A stretch of DNA of 64,000 nucleotides from the NCBI GenBank assembly GCA_907163345.1, contig CAJQUN010000059.1, positions 1,634,555 to 1,698,554 of the forward strand, written 5' to 3'. Below the pieces are notes generated by a model. That model saw nothing but the letters and a program-made list of their open reading frames with translations. It did not search any database and had not been told where the DNA came from. Source of the stretch: Haberlea rhodopensis. Taxonomy: Eukaryota > Streptophyta > Magnoliopsida > Lamiales > Gesneriaceae. This document shows, in pieces, positions 1 through 10,489 of the stretch. The position numbers were made by a program, and so were the translations under genes. Within the stretch, counting starts at the first letter, position 1. Each line of letters opens with the position of its first letter.

Positions 1-470
1 CATCTTTCTCGCTGGCTTGAATAAAGATCTTGATGAAGTCCGGGGCAGATTGCTTGGCCAGAAACCCTTACCTACAATTCCGGAAGTGTTTTCCGAAGTT
101 CGCAGGGAAGAGACACGCCGCAGGGTCATGATGAAAAATACAAGTGAACCAAAGTTGGGTGAGAAAGAAGGGTCTTCATTGGCTGTGAAACGATGGAACT
201 CTGATAAAGAACGACCAAAAATTTCTGTGAGAAGTGCAAAAAGCCTTGGCACACGATAGAAGCTTGTTGGAGCATTCATGGTAAGCCCGAAAACTTTAAG
301 AAAAAACCAGGCAGCAACTTTCGGTCCAAATCAGGTAGTGGACATGCTCTTCAAACCAGCGTGGATGCTTCTGGACAGCATCCATCTCATTCTGCATCGC
401 TTTTTTTTACCAAGGATCAAGTTGAGCACTTGTATAAAATGTTTCAATCCCTCTCAGTAGAAAAAACCAA
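1..470 (+). pseudogene. copia gag, C-terminal part with zinc knuckle
   Basis: The first frame reads a gag C-terminal segment (LDEVRGRLLGQKPLPTIPEV, then REETRR), typical of copia nucleocapsid precursors. It is followed in a shifted frame by a degenerate zinc knuckle, CEKCKKPWH...CWSIHGKP, around 222-290. At least one frameshift separates the two parts near 230-280. Gag would form the virus-like particle and bind the element's RNA. This copy is not translatable as one protein. Confidence 0.85.
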
Positions 471-782
471 TCCCCCTTGCTCCTTGGCTCAGACAGGTAA
501 TAAGAAGGTAAAACTTGTTGATGGTTCCTTTGATACCATCGCTGGCAAAGGAAACGTTCATATTTCTAATTTCCTGATCCTAAAAGATGTCTTACATGTT
601 CCCCATTTATCCTATAATTTGTTATCTATCCATAAACTAACCCTTGATCTTAACTGTCGTATTGTCTTTATGTCTTCTCATTGAGAGTTTCTGGATCTGG
701 CCTCGGAGAAGATGATTGGCAATGCTAAACAAGACAACGGACTCTATATCTTCAGGCTGAATCTCTCGTTGAAAAACAAGGC
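471..782 (+). pseudogene. copia protease region, remnant
   Basis: The frame at 361-684 reads a conserved segment after the protease active site: VDGSFDTIAGKGNVHISN, then LKDVLHVPHLSYNLLSIHKL. These are hallmark strings of the C-terminal half of copia aspartic proteases. The catalytic D-S/T-G triad that should lie just upstream is not visible, and the frame ends at 682-684, so the domain is inactive. Confidence 0.8.
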
Positions 783-783
783 G

Positions 784-1640
784 TGAAGACCTGTTTTAGT
801 TCTACTTCTTATGACTGTGAGATTATGTTATGGCATTTTTGTTTGGGACATCCGAATTTTCATTATTCGCAACGACTATTACCAGATTTATTTTTGAATA
901 AAAGTTTTGGTTTATTTAAATGTGAGTCTTGTGAACTAGCTAAGCATCACCATGCAGTTTTTCCCTCTCAATCTTATAAAGAGTATGCACATTTTACTCT
1001 CATACACAGTGATGTGTGGGGTCCATCTAGAGTTGTACAATTCTGGCAAACGGTAGTTTATCACTTTCATTGGCGACCATACTAGAATGACTTGGGTATT
1101 TCTTTTAAATGATAAATATGATGATGAAATTGTGTTTAAATTTTTTTATCATATGGTTAAAACACAATTTCAAACACAGATTAAAATATTTCGCGGCGAT
1201 AACGGCAAAGAATATTTCAATCATTTACTTGACTACTTCTTTGCTGAAAAGGGAATTATTCATCAAAATTCTTGTATGTATACACCACGACAAAATGATG
1301 TAACTGAAAGGAAAAAAAGGCATCTACTAGAAGTTGCTAAGCCACTCAGTTTTCAAACAAAAGTGTCCAAATATCTTTGGGGTGATGCTATTCTCACAGC
1401 TACCTATTTAATAAATCGACTACCTACAAAGAATTTTAAAATTCCAGACTCCACAAAAAACCTTTTCTCAAATACTATCCTGGTTGTTGTCTCATCACAA
1501 ATATTCCTCAACAAAATTTTTGGTAGTATTGCATTTGTCCACAATCATGATCCTCGACAATCAAAACTGGATCCTACATCTTCAAAATGCATTTTTTTGT
1601 TGGATATCCGGCAAACATCTTCAGGGGTAGCATAATCAGG
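784..1640 (+). pseudogene. copia integrase with GAG-pre-integrase zinc-binding region
   Basis: The N-terminal HHCC-type region is visible (WHFCLGHPNF, then CESCELAKHH) around 830-950. The DDE core follows in the next frame: the first aspartate in IHSDVWGP (about 1000-1020), the second in RGDNGKEYF (about 1190), and the glutamate in VTERKKRHL (about 1300). A frameshift near 1080 splits the two halves, and the reading frame closes at 1633-1635. Integrase would insert the cDNA copy into the host genome. Confidence 0.88.
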
Positions 1641-1805
1641 AAGATGCTTATCTAAATGAATCGGACTTAATCTTTAACTGTGGCATTGGTAATAGTCTCT
1701 CTCCTACGGATATAAATAATGAGAATGAAATTTTCAAAAGAATCGGTTTAAGGGTCTTGTCTACACCAGAGATTTAGCCCGACAGAACAAGAAGCTATTG
1801 TCCCA

Positions 1806-2766
1806 TTGCAAAACCATGAGTCTATTCAAAGGGTAGATCCTGAGATAAGTGATGATGCCTCAAATAATACTCAAGGTATGCCTAACTCTGCAAGCCAAAC
1901 AGATCTTCATATTGCCTTAAGAAAAGGAGTCTGGTCATGCACACAACACCCTCCGTCAAATTTTATGTCTTACGAAAACCTGTCACCTTTTTGCGCATTT
2001 GTCTCTAAACTTGACAGTACCACAATTCCAACAAACGTACAAGAAGCTCTAAAGATCCCTAAGTGGAAGGATGCGATTTATGAGGAAATGAAAGCTCTCG
2101 AGAAGATTCTACGCGGGATAAAATCTACCTACCTTCTGGTAAGTGTTGGTTGTAAGTGGGTGTTCACCATAAAGTATAACTCAGACAGTTCTCTAGAGAG
2201 ATATAAAGCCCGACTAGTTGCTAAAGGCTTCACTCAGACTTATGGAGTCGATTACTCTGAGACATTCTCGTCTGTGGCAAAACTGAACACAGTTCGGATC
2301 CTTCTATCTAGCTGCAAATCTTGATTGGCCACTTAATCAACTAGATGTAAAGAATGTGTTCCTGAATGGTGAACTGGAAGAAAAAGTCTGCATGGAAGCA
2401 CCACTAGGTTTTGCTGATCAGTTTGGTCCGAAAGTATGTAGATTGAAGAAATCTCTTTATGGCCTCAAACAATCTCCGAGAGCTTGGTTTGAGAGGTTTA
2501 CCAGATTCGTTAAAAGTCAAGGCTATAATCAAGGGCAACCAGACCACACTCTCTTTACAAAACATTCTGAAAATGACAAGATTTTTGTGCTTATTGATTA
2601 TGTTGATGACATAATTCAGACAAGAAATGATACAAGGGAGATGGACAGATTAAAAGGAAAGCTTGCTAAGGAATTCGAAATCAAAGACTTGGGCCAGTTA
2701 CGGTATTTCCTTGGAATGGAAGTAGCACAATCCAATGAAGGAATTATGGTTACACAACGAAAGTGA
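1806..2766 (+). pseudogene. copia reverse transcriptase
   Basis: The N-terminal part reads IPKWKDAIYEEMKAL, then YKARLVAKGFTQ and GVDYSETFSSVAKL. The palm carries the catalytic YVDDI motif (about 2599-2613), preceded by SLYGLKQSPRAWFERF. A frame break near 2310-2350 lies before LDVKNVFLNGELEE, and a short deletion near 2760 removes a few codons before the connection domain. The enzyme would copy element RNA into DNA; here it is split over three frames. Confidence 0.92.
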
Positions 2767-3545
2767 TCTCTTGAATGATACTGGGATGAGTGGGTACAGA
2801 CCATCAGATACTCCAATAGAAGTAAATGCTAAACTAGGAGATATAAACAATGGCAAACCAGTCGACACATGGAGATATCAAAGGCTTGTCAGGAGACTAA
2901 TTTACTTGTCTCATACACGTCCAGACATAGCCTTCGCAGTAAGTATGGTTAGTCAGTTTATGCATTCACCATATGAAGAACACCTTGAAGTTGTATATCG
3001 AATTCTTCGGTACTTGAAGGGAACACATGGAAAAGGACTCCTATTCAGAAAAAATGAAGAGATAGAAGTCGAAGCATATACAGATGCTGATTGGGCAGGC
3101 TTTATTACCAGTCGAAGATCAACTTCAGGATACTGCAAATATGTTTGGGGCAACTTGGTATCCTGGAGAAGCAATAAACAAAGTGTTGTGGCCAGAAGCA
3201 GTGCAGAAGCAGAGTTCAGATCAATTGCTCAAGGCGTATGTGAGATTTTCTGGCTAAAGCAAGTGTTGGGAGAACTAAAGAGATCAATAAGTCTTCCTAT
3301 GAAGTTATATTGTGATAATAAGGCAGATATCAATATTGTTCAAAATCTAGTGTTACAAGCCATGACTAAGCACAATGAAATTGAAAAACACTTCATAAAA
3401 GAGAAGTTGGAAGAATGAACAATTTGCATTCCATTTGTTCCATCAATGTTGCAAGTTGCAGATATATTAACCAAATGGCTTTCTAAACATCTATTTGAAA
3501 CTCAAGTTAGCGAGTTGGGTATGGGAGATATCTTTGCACCAACTT
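2735..3545 (+). pseudogene. copia RNase H and C-terminus
   Basis: The connection domain reads TGMSGYRPSDTPIEVNAKLGD, with TRPDIAFAVSMVSQFMHSP. The RNase H domain has the acidic motifs DADWAG, SSAEAEFRSIA and YCDNKAD. A stop at 3416-3418 interrupts it, and the frame resumes through VADILTKWLSKHLFE to a terminal stop at about 3544, immediately before the polypurine tract. This is the usual gene end for copia elements. Confidence 0.9.
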
Positions 3546-3764
3546 AAGGGGGAGTGTCTATAGATTTAGATTAACAAGGAATAAATCTATTATACTTTGA
3601 TTTGATTTGATTAGGATTTAGATTAGGATATTTCCTTGTTTGTAGAAATTTGATATCTTGTATTTCTTTCTATTTAAGCACGGTAAATTGTATAGGATTT
3701 ACATACAAGAATAATAGAGAAACATATTTCTCTCAAATTTCATATTCTTGTACGCTAATTGACA
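3545..3764 (+). repeat. Polypurine tract and 3' LTR of the copia element
   Basis: An AAGGGGGAG polypurine tract (3546-3554) is followed at once by TGTCTATAG, the usual TG start of an LTR. The LTR is about 210 bp, contains a TATTTAAGC box near 3670 as a candidate TATA element, and closes at about 3764 with CA. The exact right end is inferred from the CA dinucleotide. Confidence 0.8.
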
Positions 3765-4002
3765 AATATCAAAGCATTTACCAAGGTCCCTCTTCACAGC
3801 CGTAATTCCAGATATGTCTTCGCCCGAAAATAATAATATCATCCACATAAACTACCAGAATTATGCATTGATTACTCGTGTTACGACGAATGAGGCATGT
3901 ATCATCATAATGGGACTAAACAAACCTAATATCATAAACGACATTAATGAATCTACCAAACTAAGTTCGTGGAGACTGTTTGAGCCATAAATGGATTTTT
4001 GA
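3765..4002 (-). pseudogene. copia reverse transcriptase fragment
   Basis: Read on the minus strand, this stretch gives KSIYG, a shifted LKQSP-like segment, then SHYDDTCLIRRNTS and VVYVDDIIIFG, ending in a degraded connection segment. The YVDD palm motif identifies copia reverse transcriptase. Only about 80 codons survive. It is joined on one side to the LTR of the plus-strand copia element and on the other to the MSI4-like exon at 4003-4052, and probably interrupted that gene. Confidence 0.85.
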
Positions 4003-4052
4003 GTAGACAACCATGAATCATTGGCATTCCAGTGGAACTCAACAACCTTGTA

Positions 4053-5022
4053 CCAGGAGCAATAACGGAATAAATTTAATATTTTTCCATAAAAGATTCT
4101 GTAGTTACACAAACTACACAAATAAGTTGCCCGCTAAATATATTATCGGTTTTGTGTATCTATAAAACATTTAAGGAGAAATAAATAGAAAAACATCATG
4201 CTAAATAACATGGAATATCTTTTGCGTGGAACTATATGGTTATGACATTAAAATATGCAATTGGAGTCTAATTTATTAATTTCATTAAGGTAGCAAGCTT
4301 TTGGTTGAAGCTCTTTCAAATGCACCACAGATTTTCCACTTTTATAATATGATAAGCTGATTTTGAAATTTAATATCCTTAGGTATCCTAAATTTAACGT
4401 ACTAATATATTCAATAAAATTGTTTCATGCATAAACGAAGATTTATGTGCATCAACGACTTACACATTTACTCTTTATACTAGCGATTACATCCTTTATT
4501 GTACCGATTGAATCAAGGTCACAATATATTCCATGTCACATAACATATTTCAATAAAACATTTGAGTCATAACAACCACACAAATTTGTACGAGACTGAA
4601 GACATTTTTTCAAATATATTGCCTCAAAAAGGGACAAAAATTAATTTTCGACATCTTGTTTTTCAAAGAAAGGCACCTGATATATAGCCATAGTTATCCA
4701 GTCTCAGGGTTTTTCGTTGTTGGCATTCGTTCTCCAACCATAATCACATTTTATTCCTCAATCACTCGCATATGCCACCTTAAATTGAAAAGTTCACAAA
4801 TCGTCTTTTAGTACATAAAATTTAATCCCTCACACAATGAATATATGCTATCACACAGTTCAATACTACCCAAAAGTTTGGCCCAACAAATGAAAAAAAT
4901 GGGGGAAAGGGTCAAGAACTAATTTATGAGACAATACAAGGGAATAAATGTGTTAATATCATATAAATAAAACTGACAAATGATTGGCCGGTTCAATTTT
5001 CATTTTATAAGAAGAGTCTAAC
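4053..5022. other. Intron-like AT-rich stretch of the MSI4-like pseudogene
   Basis: This interval between two adjacent MSI4-like exons has no coding signal in any frame. It is AT-rich and looks like an intron of about 970 bp, perhaps with old insertions that I cannot identify. Confidence 0.5.
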
Positions 5023-5561
5023 CTGTGTCCAGCATGTTGGAAAAACAGCCCTGGTGGGGTATTAGGAGATTTAGAGCCAGGTTCTTCCGGGTTACCAACC
5101 TGCAGTAACATATATAAAAGCAAAAAGAGCATGTAAAGATCCGTGTGAGCAGACTTGTATGGTGTAGGGTGTAGGGCAGGTAGGAAGTTGATCTAGCAAT
5201 GGTTGCTGTCGATAATATTTTTACATTAACATTGTCCGCACATATGAAAACTATTTTTCTAAGATAGTACCCACAAATCCTTTTGGATAGAAGTTTTAGA
5301 CCACAGTGAATTTAACAAAGAAGATGAGCCTCCCCACCTTCTCATAATCCCAAATGTTCAACAATCCATAATCTGCTGAGCTCCCAAAGACCGATCACTT
5401 GGCAGGGGACTGAAATTGGAATCATTGATAAATGTTAAAAAATATTTCAATAAACTGTGCAGTAGATATGCATCGTAGAAAAGGTTATGTACAACGTGAA
5501 AACACAAATGAATACCTGGGCACAAAGAACAGCAGCAGTATGACCTTCAGATTTATGCACA

Positions 5562-5619
5562 GGCGATCCAACTCCATCAGAGGTCAAAGTTCGGCGATCC
5601 AACTCCATCAGAGGTCAAA
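5562..5619. repeat. 31-bp tandem duplication inside the MSI4-like exon
   Basis: The 27-bp string beginning GGCGATCCAACTCCATCAG occurs at 5562-5588 and again at 5593-5619, giving a period of 31 bp. It duplicates the codons for LTSDGVGSP. Since 31 is not a multiple of three, it also shifts the reading frame. Confidence 0.9.
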
Positions 5620-5635
5620 TACTTCCACAACCCTT

Positions 5636-6910
5636 TGATGAGTTTTCTTGAAGTGTAGGCCCTTCCCGGGAGTTGTCATCCCACAACTTAGGATCCACAG
5701 GGTGTCGAATGGTCTGCAACCACTCATGTCTGTTTCTCCAGAGATCCAGTGTGTATTTTCATTGGGGCACAATGATGCCTTGCTTCAACCGAGCAACTTC
5801 CATTCCCAAGAAGTATCTAATACTCCAAGTTCCTTGATTTCAAATTCAGTTGCTAGTCTCTTCTTTAACTTGTTCATTTCCACCAAATCATCTCCTGAAG
5901 GATAATGTCGTCAACATACACAATTAAAATAGCAATATTTCCGTCTGAAGCAAATTTGAAGAATAAGGTATGATTGGTCTGTCCATTTTGATATCCTTGT
6001 CTCTTTACAGACTGAGTGAATATGTCGAACCAGACTCTCGGAGACTGTTTAAGTCGATAGAGAGATATTTTTGACTTAACACACTTTAGAGCCAAAATTT
6101 TCCTCAAAACCAAGCGGCTATACGTATACCCTTCTTATTCTAAATCGCCATTGAGAAATGCATTTTTACATCCAGTTGTTGGAGAGGTCAATCTAGATTG
6201 GTTGCAACATACAAATAGACCCGAATTGTCTTTAGTTTTGCAACTGGTGCAATCCATATGTTTGTGTGTACACCTTTGCTACAAGCCTTCTTATATCTCT
6301 GTAAAGAACCATCAGAATTGCATTTGATTGTGAAAACTCATTTACAACCCACGATCATTTTTCCAGTTGGTAAGGGCTCCACATTCCAAGTGTGGTTTCT
6401 CTCAAAAGCTCTCATCTCTTCAATAACTGCTTCCTTCCACTTTGGAATTTTAAGAGCCCCATGTACATTTTTAGGTATTTCTGCATTGGACAATTGTGTG
6501 GTAAAGGCAGCAAGCGAAGGCGATAACTTTTCATAGCACAAAAACTTTGATATGGGGTGTTTGGTGTAGGTTATGGTACCTTTCCTAAGAGCATAGGAAC
6601 TTCAAGGTCCTTTGGTTCAGGCAGGACAGTTAAGGAAGACAAAGAATCACCTGACATAGGGTCCAATTGTTGATTTGATGTTGGGTCTGAGTCATTGCCA
6701 CGTGGTAGAGTGGAGTCTTCCTTTCTTTTAGGACGGTTCTGTTTGGAGTACACAATCCCTTCCATTTTTTGTTACTTTCCTTGTTTTCAATGTTTGTTTC
6801 TGATGTAGGCCTAAGATCTTGAGAGACGTCAACCACATCTTGATGTTGAGTCTCATTGTCGATCTTTAGGTCATTTGATGTAGCTACAGGCAGTAGGAAG
6901 AATACCAAAA
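5636..6910 (-). pseudogene. Ty1/copia pol fragment (integrase-RT linker and reverse transcriptase)
   Basis: Read from 6910 down to 5636, the minus strand gives a hydrophilic linker (VYSKQNRPKRKE, about 6735), then the reverse transcriptase start IPKWKEAVIEEMRAFERNHT (6338-6541), a decayed middle, then SLYRLKQSPRVWFD and VYVDDIIL (5874-6113), and finally EFEIKELG and FLGMEVA around 5790-5860. Several frameshifts separate the parts. No LTR is seen, so it is a truncated internal piece. Its low end abuts the MSI4-like exon near 5636. Confidence 0.87.
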
Positions 6911-7102
6911 TTGAGTTTGAAGAAAGATGATTGTGTTTTTCAGGACCAGAACCCGGGGAAGATGAATGGAACGGCTAGAGAAGTGAATGGGTTGTACCAC
7001 TTCGATGAAACTCCTCGTTGGAAGAATAAAGCTCTAGGACTAGGGAGCACCAGTTCCTCCTCTATCAATGACCAAGTAATGTTGTGGCATAAAAGATTAT
7101 GA
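6911..7102 (+). pseudogene. copia protease/GAG-pre-integrase junction fragment
   Basis: The plus-strand frame reads DQNPGKMNGTAREVNGLYHF and then VMLWHKRL, the conserved strings just before the zinc-binding region of copia integrase. It is cut off directly after LWHKRL, where NLR sequence begins. It lies head to head with the minus-strand copia piece at 5636-6910, so it comes from a different copy or an inverted rearrangement. Confidence 0.82.
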
Positions 7103-8430
7103 TGGATCAGCCAATAATTCTTACGGATGCACAGCCGCGATGAATGTCGTCTGTGGCTTTCGAATAGCCGTTAGTATGACCATTTATGACATGGAAAAAC
7201 TTGATTTTCTCAGCTTCAGTGATGCACAAATGCCAGATTAAATGATGAACTCGACATGTTTTAATTTCGCATGTCGAGCTTTGCTCCTGCATTATAACAA
7301 TGTTTCTATCAACAAGTTCTCACAAACAATTCTTTGACATATGTTCTAAGCTCTCATTTAATTTGGTTCAAGAAATCATTCACAAAGCCATAGCCTGATA
7401 AGTTTCAAGGCAGGGATCGCATTATTTTGTGTAACGCCCCATAAAGGAAACATGCTTTTAAATGTTGAGGCAAAATTTTTCATAACTTTAATAAAAATAT
7501 CTTGAATAATGGTATCTCATCATCGTCAATGTCAAAATATAAACAATAATTTTCCCAACTTCATTTCCCTCCAGAACTCTATAGTTTTCTCACGCTAAGA
7601 CTAGAGGTTGCCAACCCATATGATCTATATTGGAAGTCCATGCGAATTTTGGGCTATATTCTTTACAAGGTTTTCTAGTTCAAGTGGACATGACTCACTT
7701 TCAGCAAATGCCACCTTCACCCTCTGATGTAGAGCCCATCTTTCAGTGAAATTCATGAATCGCATAACATAAGTATCATTGTGTGGGTTCACATAAGTAG
7801 CCACTTTTAAAAGAGTAGTTGTAACTCGTAATTACAATTCGACTTCCATTACGGTTATCTAGAAAGTTATATTTTAACTCATTCAATGTCTCTAAGTTTC
7901 AAACATCGTCCAACACAATCAAGTACCTCCGACCGTACAAATTCTTGTGTGTAAGTGAACTAATTGATCATTAGTTTCTCCATTCCATTTAACCACTTGA
8001 GACTCAGCAATTTGAATTAGCATGTCTAGCATTATTTTTAGAACACCACATCTTTGACTAATCGTTACAAAAGCATACATCTCGAAAAATCCTCAAATAA
8101 CTGATCTTCTATAACTTCTTTAACAAGAGAAGTCTTACCGATACCCCGCATCCCAACAATCGAGAGAACTAGCAGCCATGAAGTATCGTTTGTCAGTCGT
8201 TCCATCAGTGCAATGATGTCGTGGTCAAAACTCATTATCATGTTTTTTCATCACTACACCTTAATATTCCTTACAGTTTTCACACTCTTGTTTTACGTTT
8301 TCATAACTTGCAACCCTTGATAACCCATTCCGTGGATATAAATGAGTAAATGACTCGATGACGTCTTCTAATTTATATATAGCATCTGCAATCTGTCTCT
8401 CCAAAACAGCTGAATTCTCACTGGCCCGGA
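7103..8430 (-). pseudogene. NLR disease-resistance gene fragment, left arm of an inverted pair
   Basis: Reading from 8430 down to 7103: a coiled-coil segment LERQIADAIYKLEDVIESF (8335-8400); an NB-ARC P-loop LGMRGIGKTSLVKEV (about 8115-8155) in place of the usual GMGGIGKTTL; a decayed kinase-2 region around 7920; a CPLELENL-to-GLP stretch (about 7610-7700); and a winged-helix/MHD-side segment EIKTCRVHHLIWHLCITEAEKI (7200-7280). This is the domain order of Rx/R1-like NLR immune receptors, which sense pathogen effectors in the cytoplasm. Many stops and frameshifts are present and no LRR is visible, so it is a pseudogene. Confidence 0.87.
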
Positions 8431-8434
8431 AAGA

Positions 8435-8651
8435 TTGAAGAACTTAAATGTTCACATGGAGGTTCACTTCTTAAAAGACTTGATGGAATCCAAATGGTCT
8501 TGGCCAAACACCAGAGAGAATGCAGATGTTTTGGAGAGACAGATTGCAGATGCTATATATATATTAGAACACGGCCTCAAGTCTTTTGTATCCACTGAAT
8601 CGATATCAAGGTTGCAAGTTATGAAAATGTAAAACAAGATATTAGCTGTTT
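8435..8651 (+). pseudogene. NLR coiled-coil fragment, right arm of the inverted pair
   Basis: The plus-strand frame reads NADVLERQIADAIYILEHGL, then SRLQVMKM and a stop. It is the mirror copy of the coiled-coil segment at 8335-8400. It is separated from the NB-ARC part by an RTE LINE tail at 8652-8885. Confidence 0.8.
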
Positions 8652-8885
8652 TGTGAGTCGAGTGAGTCCATGGATTTCGGCTCCATGAAAGCGAGAGGAC
8701 GATCGAAGAAGACATGGCTCGAAGTTATACGCAAAGAGTTGGAGTTCAAGGAGATTAAAGAGGATATTCTGACCGATAGATGCGCTTGGAGAATACTGAC
8801 GCACGTGTCCGAGCCGACTTGATTATCTCTATTGTTCATGTACCCCGATTCTTGGATTAAAGGCTTAGTTATTGTTGTAAGAAGG
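8652..8885 (+). mobile_element. RTE-type LINE, 3' end fragment
   Basis: The sequence encodes the tail of a plant RTE LINE protein (ARGRSKKTWLEVIRKEL, with indels further on) and ends in GTTATTGTTGT, a decayed TTG-rich tail. The same segment occurs at 53390-53614 at the end of a longer RTE element. It is a 5'-truncated insertion within the right-arm NLR fragment. Confidence 0.82.
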
Positions 8886-8954
8886 TGGAGACTCTGGAAT
8901 TCAACACGATAGGAGATGATCAATTAATAGCTAGCAATTACTCATTGTGAGGTG

Positions 8955-10080
8955 ATCAAAAAAACTAGATGGTGGATTTTGACCACGACATCATTGCACT
9001 GATGGAACGACTGACAGACGATACTTCAAGACTGCAAGTTCTTTTTGTTGTTGGGATGCGGGGGTATCGGTAAGACTATTCTTGTTAAAGAAGTTCACAG
9101 AAGACAAGTTATTCATGAATTCTTCGAAATGTCTGCTTTTGTAGAGATTGGTCAAAGATGTAGTGTTCGAAAAAACATGCTAGACACTCTAGTTCAAATT
9201 GTTAGGTCTCAACTGGCTAATTGAATGGAGAAACTAATGATCAATTACGTTCACTTATATACAGGAGCTTGTACGGTCAGAAGTAGTTGACTGTGTTACA
9301 CGATATTTGGAACTTAAAGACATTGAATGAGTTAAAATGGATATTTCCAGGTAACCGAAATGGAAGTCGAATTGTAATTACGACTACTCTATTAAAAGTA
9401 GCTACTTATGTGAACCCACACGATGGTACTTATGTTATGTGATTCATGAATCTCACTGAATGTTGGGCTCTACTTTAGAAGGTGACATTTGCTGAAAGTG
9501 AGTCATGTCCTCTTGAACTAGAAAGCCTTGGAAGGAAGATAACCCAAAATTCCCAAAGACTTCCTACAGAGATCGTATGGGTTGGTAGTCTCCTGTCTAA
9601 GCGTGAGAAACTAAAGAGTTCTGGAAAGAAGTTGGAGAAAATTACAGTTCATATTTTGACGTTGATGATGATAAGATGTCATTATTCAAGATATTTTCTT
9701 CGAGTTATGAAAATTTGCGTTAAAAGCATGTTTCGTTTATATGGGTGTTTTCCCACAAATTATGCAATCTCTGCCTCGAAACTTATCAAGCCATGGGTTT
9801 GTGATGGATTTCTTGAACCAAAATTACTTGGGAGCTTAAAACATATGGCAAAGAATTGCTTGCAGGAACTTGTTGATGGAAGCATTGTTATAATTCACGA
9901 GCAAAGCTCGACAGGCGAAATTAAAACATGTCGAGTTCATCATTATTTTGGCATTTGTGTGTCACTGAGGCGGAGAAGATCAAGTTTTTTCATGTGATAA
10001 ATGGACATGCCAACATCTTTCCGAAAGCCAAAGGCATCATCGTCGGTTGTGCATCCGTAAGACTTCCAACTAACTAATAA
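8955..10080 (+). pseudogene. NLR NB-ARC fragment, right arm of the inverted pair
   Basis: A P-loop reading LGCGGIGKT-like with one base out of frame lies around 9045-9085 and is followed by LVKEV. A region matching the left arm runs through about 9470. The open frame 9482-9997 then reads FAESESCPLELESLGRKITQ, LYGCFPTNYAISASKLIKPW, DGFLEPK, LQELVDG and IHEQSSTGEIKTCRVHH. These are the ARC2 and winged-helix motifs of NLRs. Frameshifts before 9482 and after 9930 and the absence of LRRs make it a pseudogene. Confidence 0.85.
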
Positions 10081-10089
10081 TACAAGGAT

Positions 10090-10365
10090 GGATCAGCCAA
10101 GAATTCGCCTCATCATCATGATATTTAACATTTACTTCTAAAGGCGTATCAGTTGTTCCTCCATGTTGAAGACCAGCCAGGATAACCAAATCTTTTGTGT
10201 ACTTCTGGATATAAAAACATTCCAGCCGCGGTACAAAGCATTTCAAGACCCAAGAAATACGTCAATGGTCCCAAATCTTTCATATGAAATGAATTTTGAA
10301 GGTGTTCATGTAACTTAGAAATCAAGGCAGAGTCGGTTCCTGTGGTAACAATATCATCGACGTCT
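10090..10365 (-). pseudogene. copia reverse transcriptase fragment
   Basis: The minus strand reads DDIVTTGTDSALISKLHEHL, then FHMKDLGPLTYFLGLEM and a decayed connection segment. DDI is the end of the YVDD motif and the rest is the copia post-palm region. About 85 codons survive, between NLR and LINE sequence. Confidence 0.85.
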
Positions 10366-10489
10366 TAAACTCTTGGGTTGCGAACCTGTTAGTAATGTCG
10401 TGAAGATATGTTTCGAGACGAGGACAGTGGTATTCAAAGATCTGAACTAGTGCGGGCATCTGTGTCAAAGGATTTAAAACATGACACAG

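Larger units (their letters stand above)
1..3764 (+). mobile_element. Ty1/copia LTR retrotransposon, decayed, 5' end outside window
   Basis: The domain order gag, protease, integrase, reverse transcriptase, RNase H, then polypurine tract and 3' LTR is the Ty1/copia order (Ty3/gypsy elements have integrase last). Reading frames are broken by many small indels and stops, so the element cannot make its own polyprotein. The 5' LTR and the start of gag lie upstream of base 1. The 3' LTR ends against an unrelated copia fragment of opposite orientation, so this element probably inserted into older transposon debris. The target-site duplication cannot be tested without the 5' end. Confidence 0.93.
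4003..5635 (-). pseudogene. MSI4: MSI4/FVE-like WD40 gene, four C-terminal exons
   Basis: Four consecutive exons of an MSI4/FVE-type WD40 histone-binding protein lie on the minus strand. Exon at 5516-~5635: LTSDGVGSPVHKSEGHTAAV, ending at a GT donor. Exon 5338-5409: SVFGSSADYGLLNIWDYEK, with an in-frame TGA before SVFG. Exon 5023-5099: TPPGLFFQHAGHR, with AG acceptor and GT donor. Exon ~4003-4052: KVVEFHWNANDSW, after which copia sequence takes over. In plants MSI4/FVE acts with histone deacetylase and CUL4-DDB1 complexes and promotes flowering by repressing FLC (family knowledge). Here the TGA, a lost acceptor at 4053 and missing middle exons show a dead copy. The N-terminal exons are at 13322-14047. 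Confidence 0.85.

Noticed and set aside
7103..10080. Functional pair of head-to-head NLR receptors
   Set aside because: Both arms contain frameshifts and stops in the NB-ARC domain and neither has LRRs.
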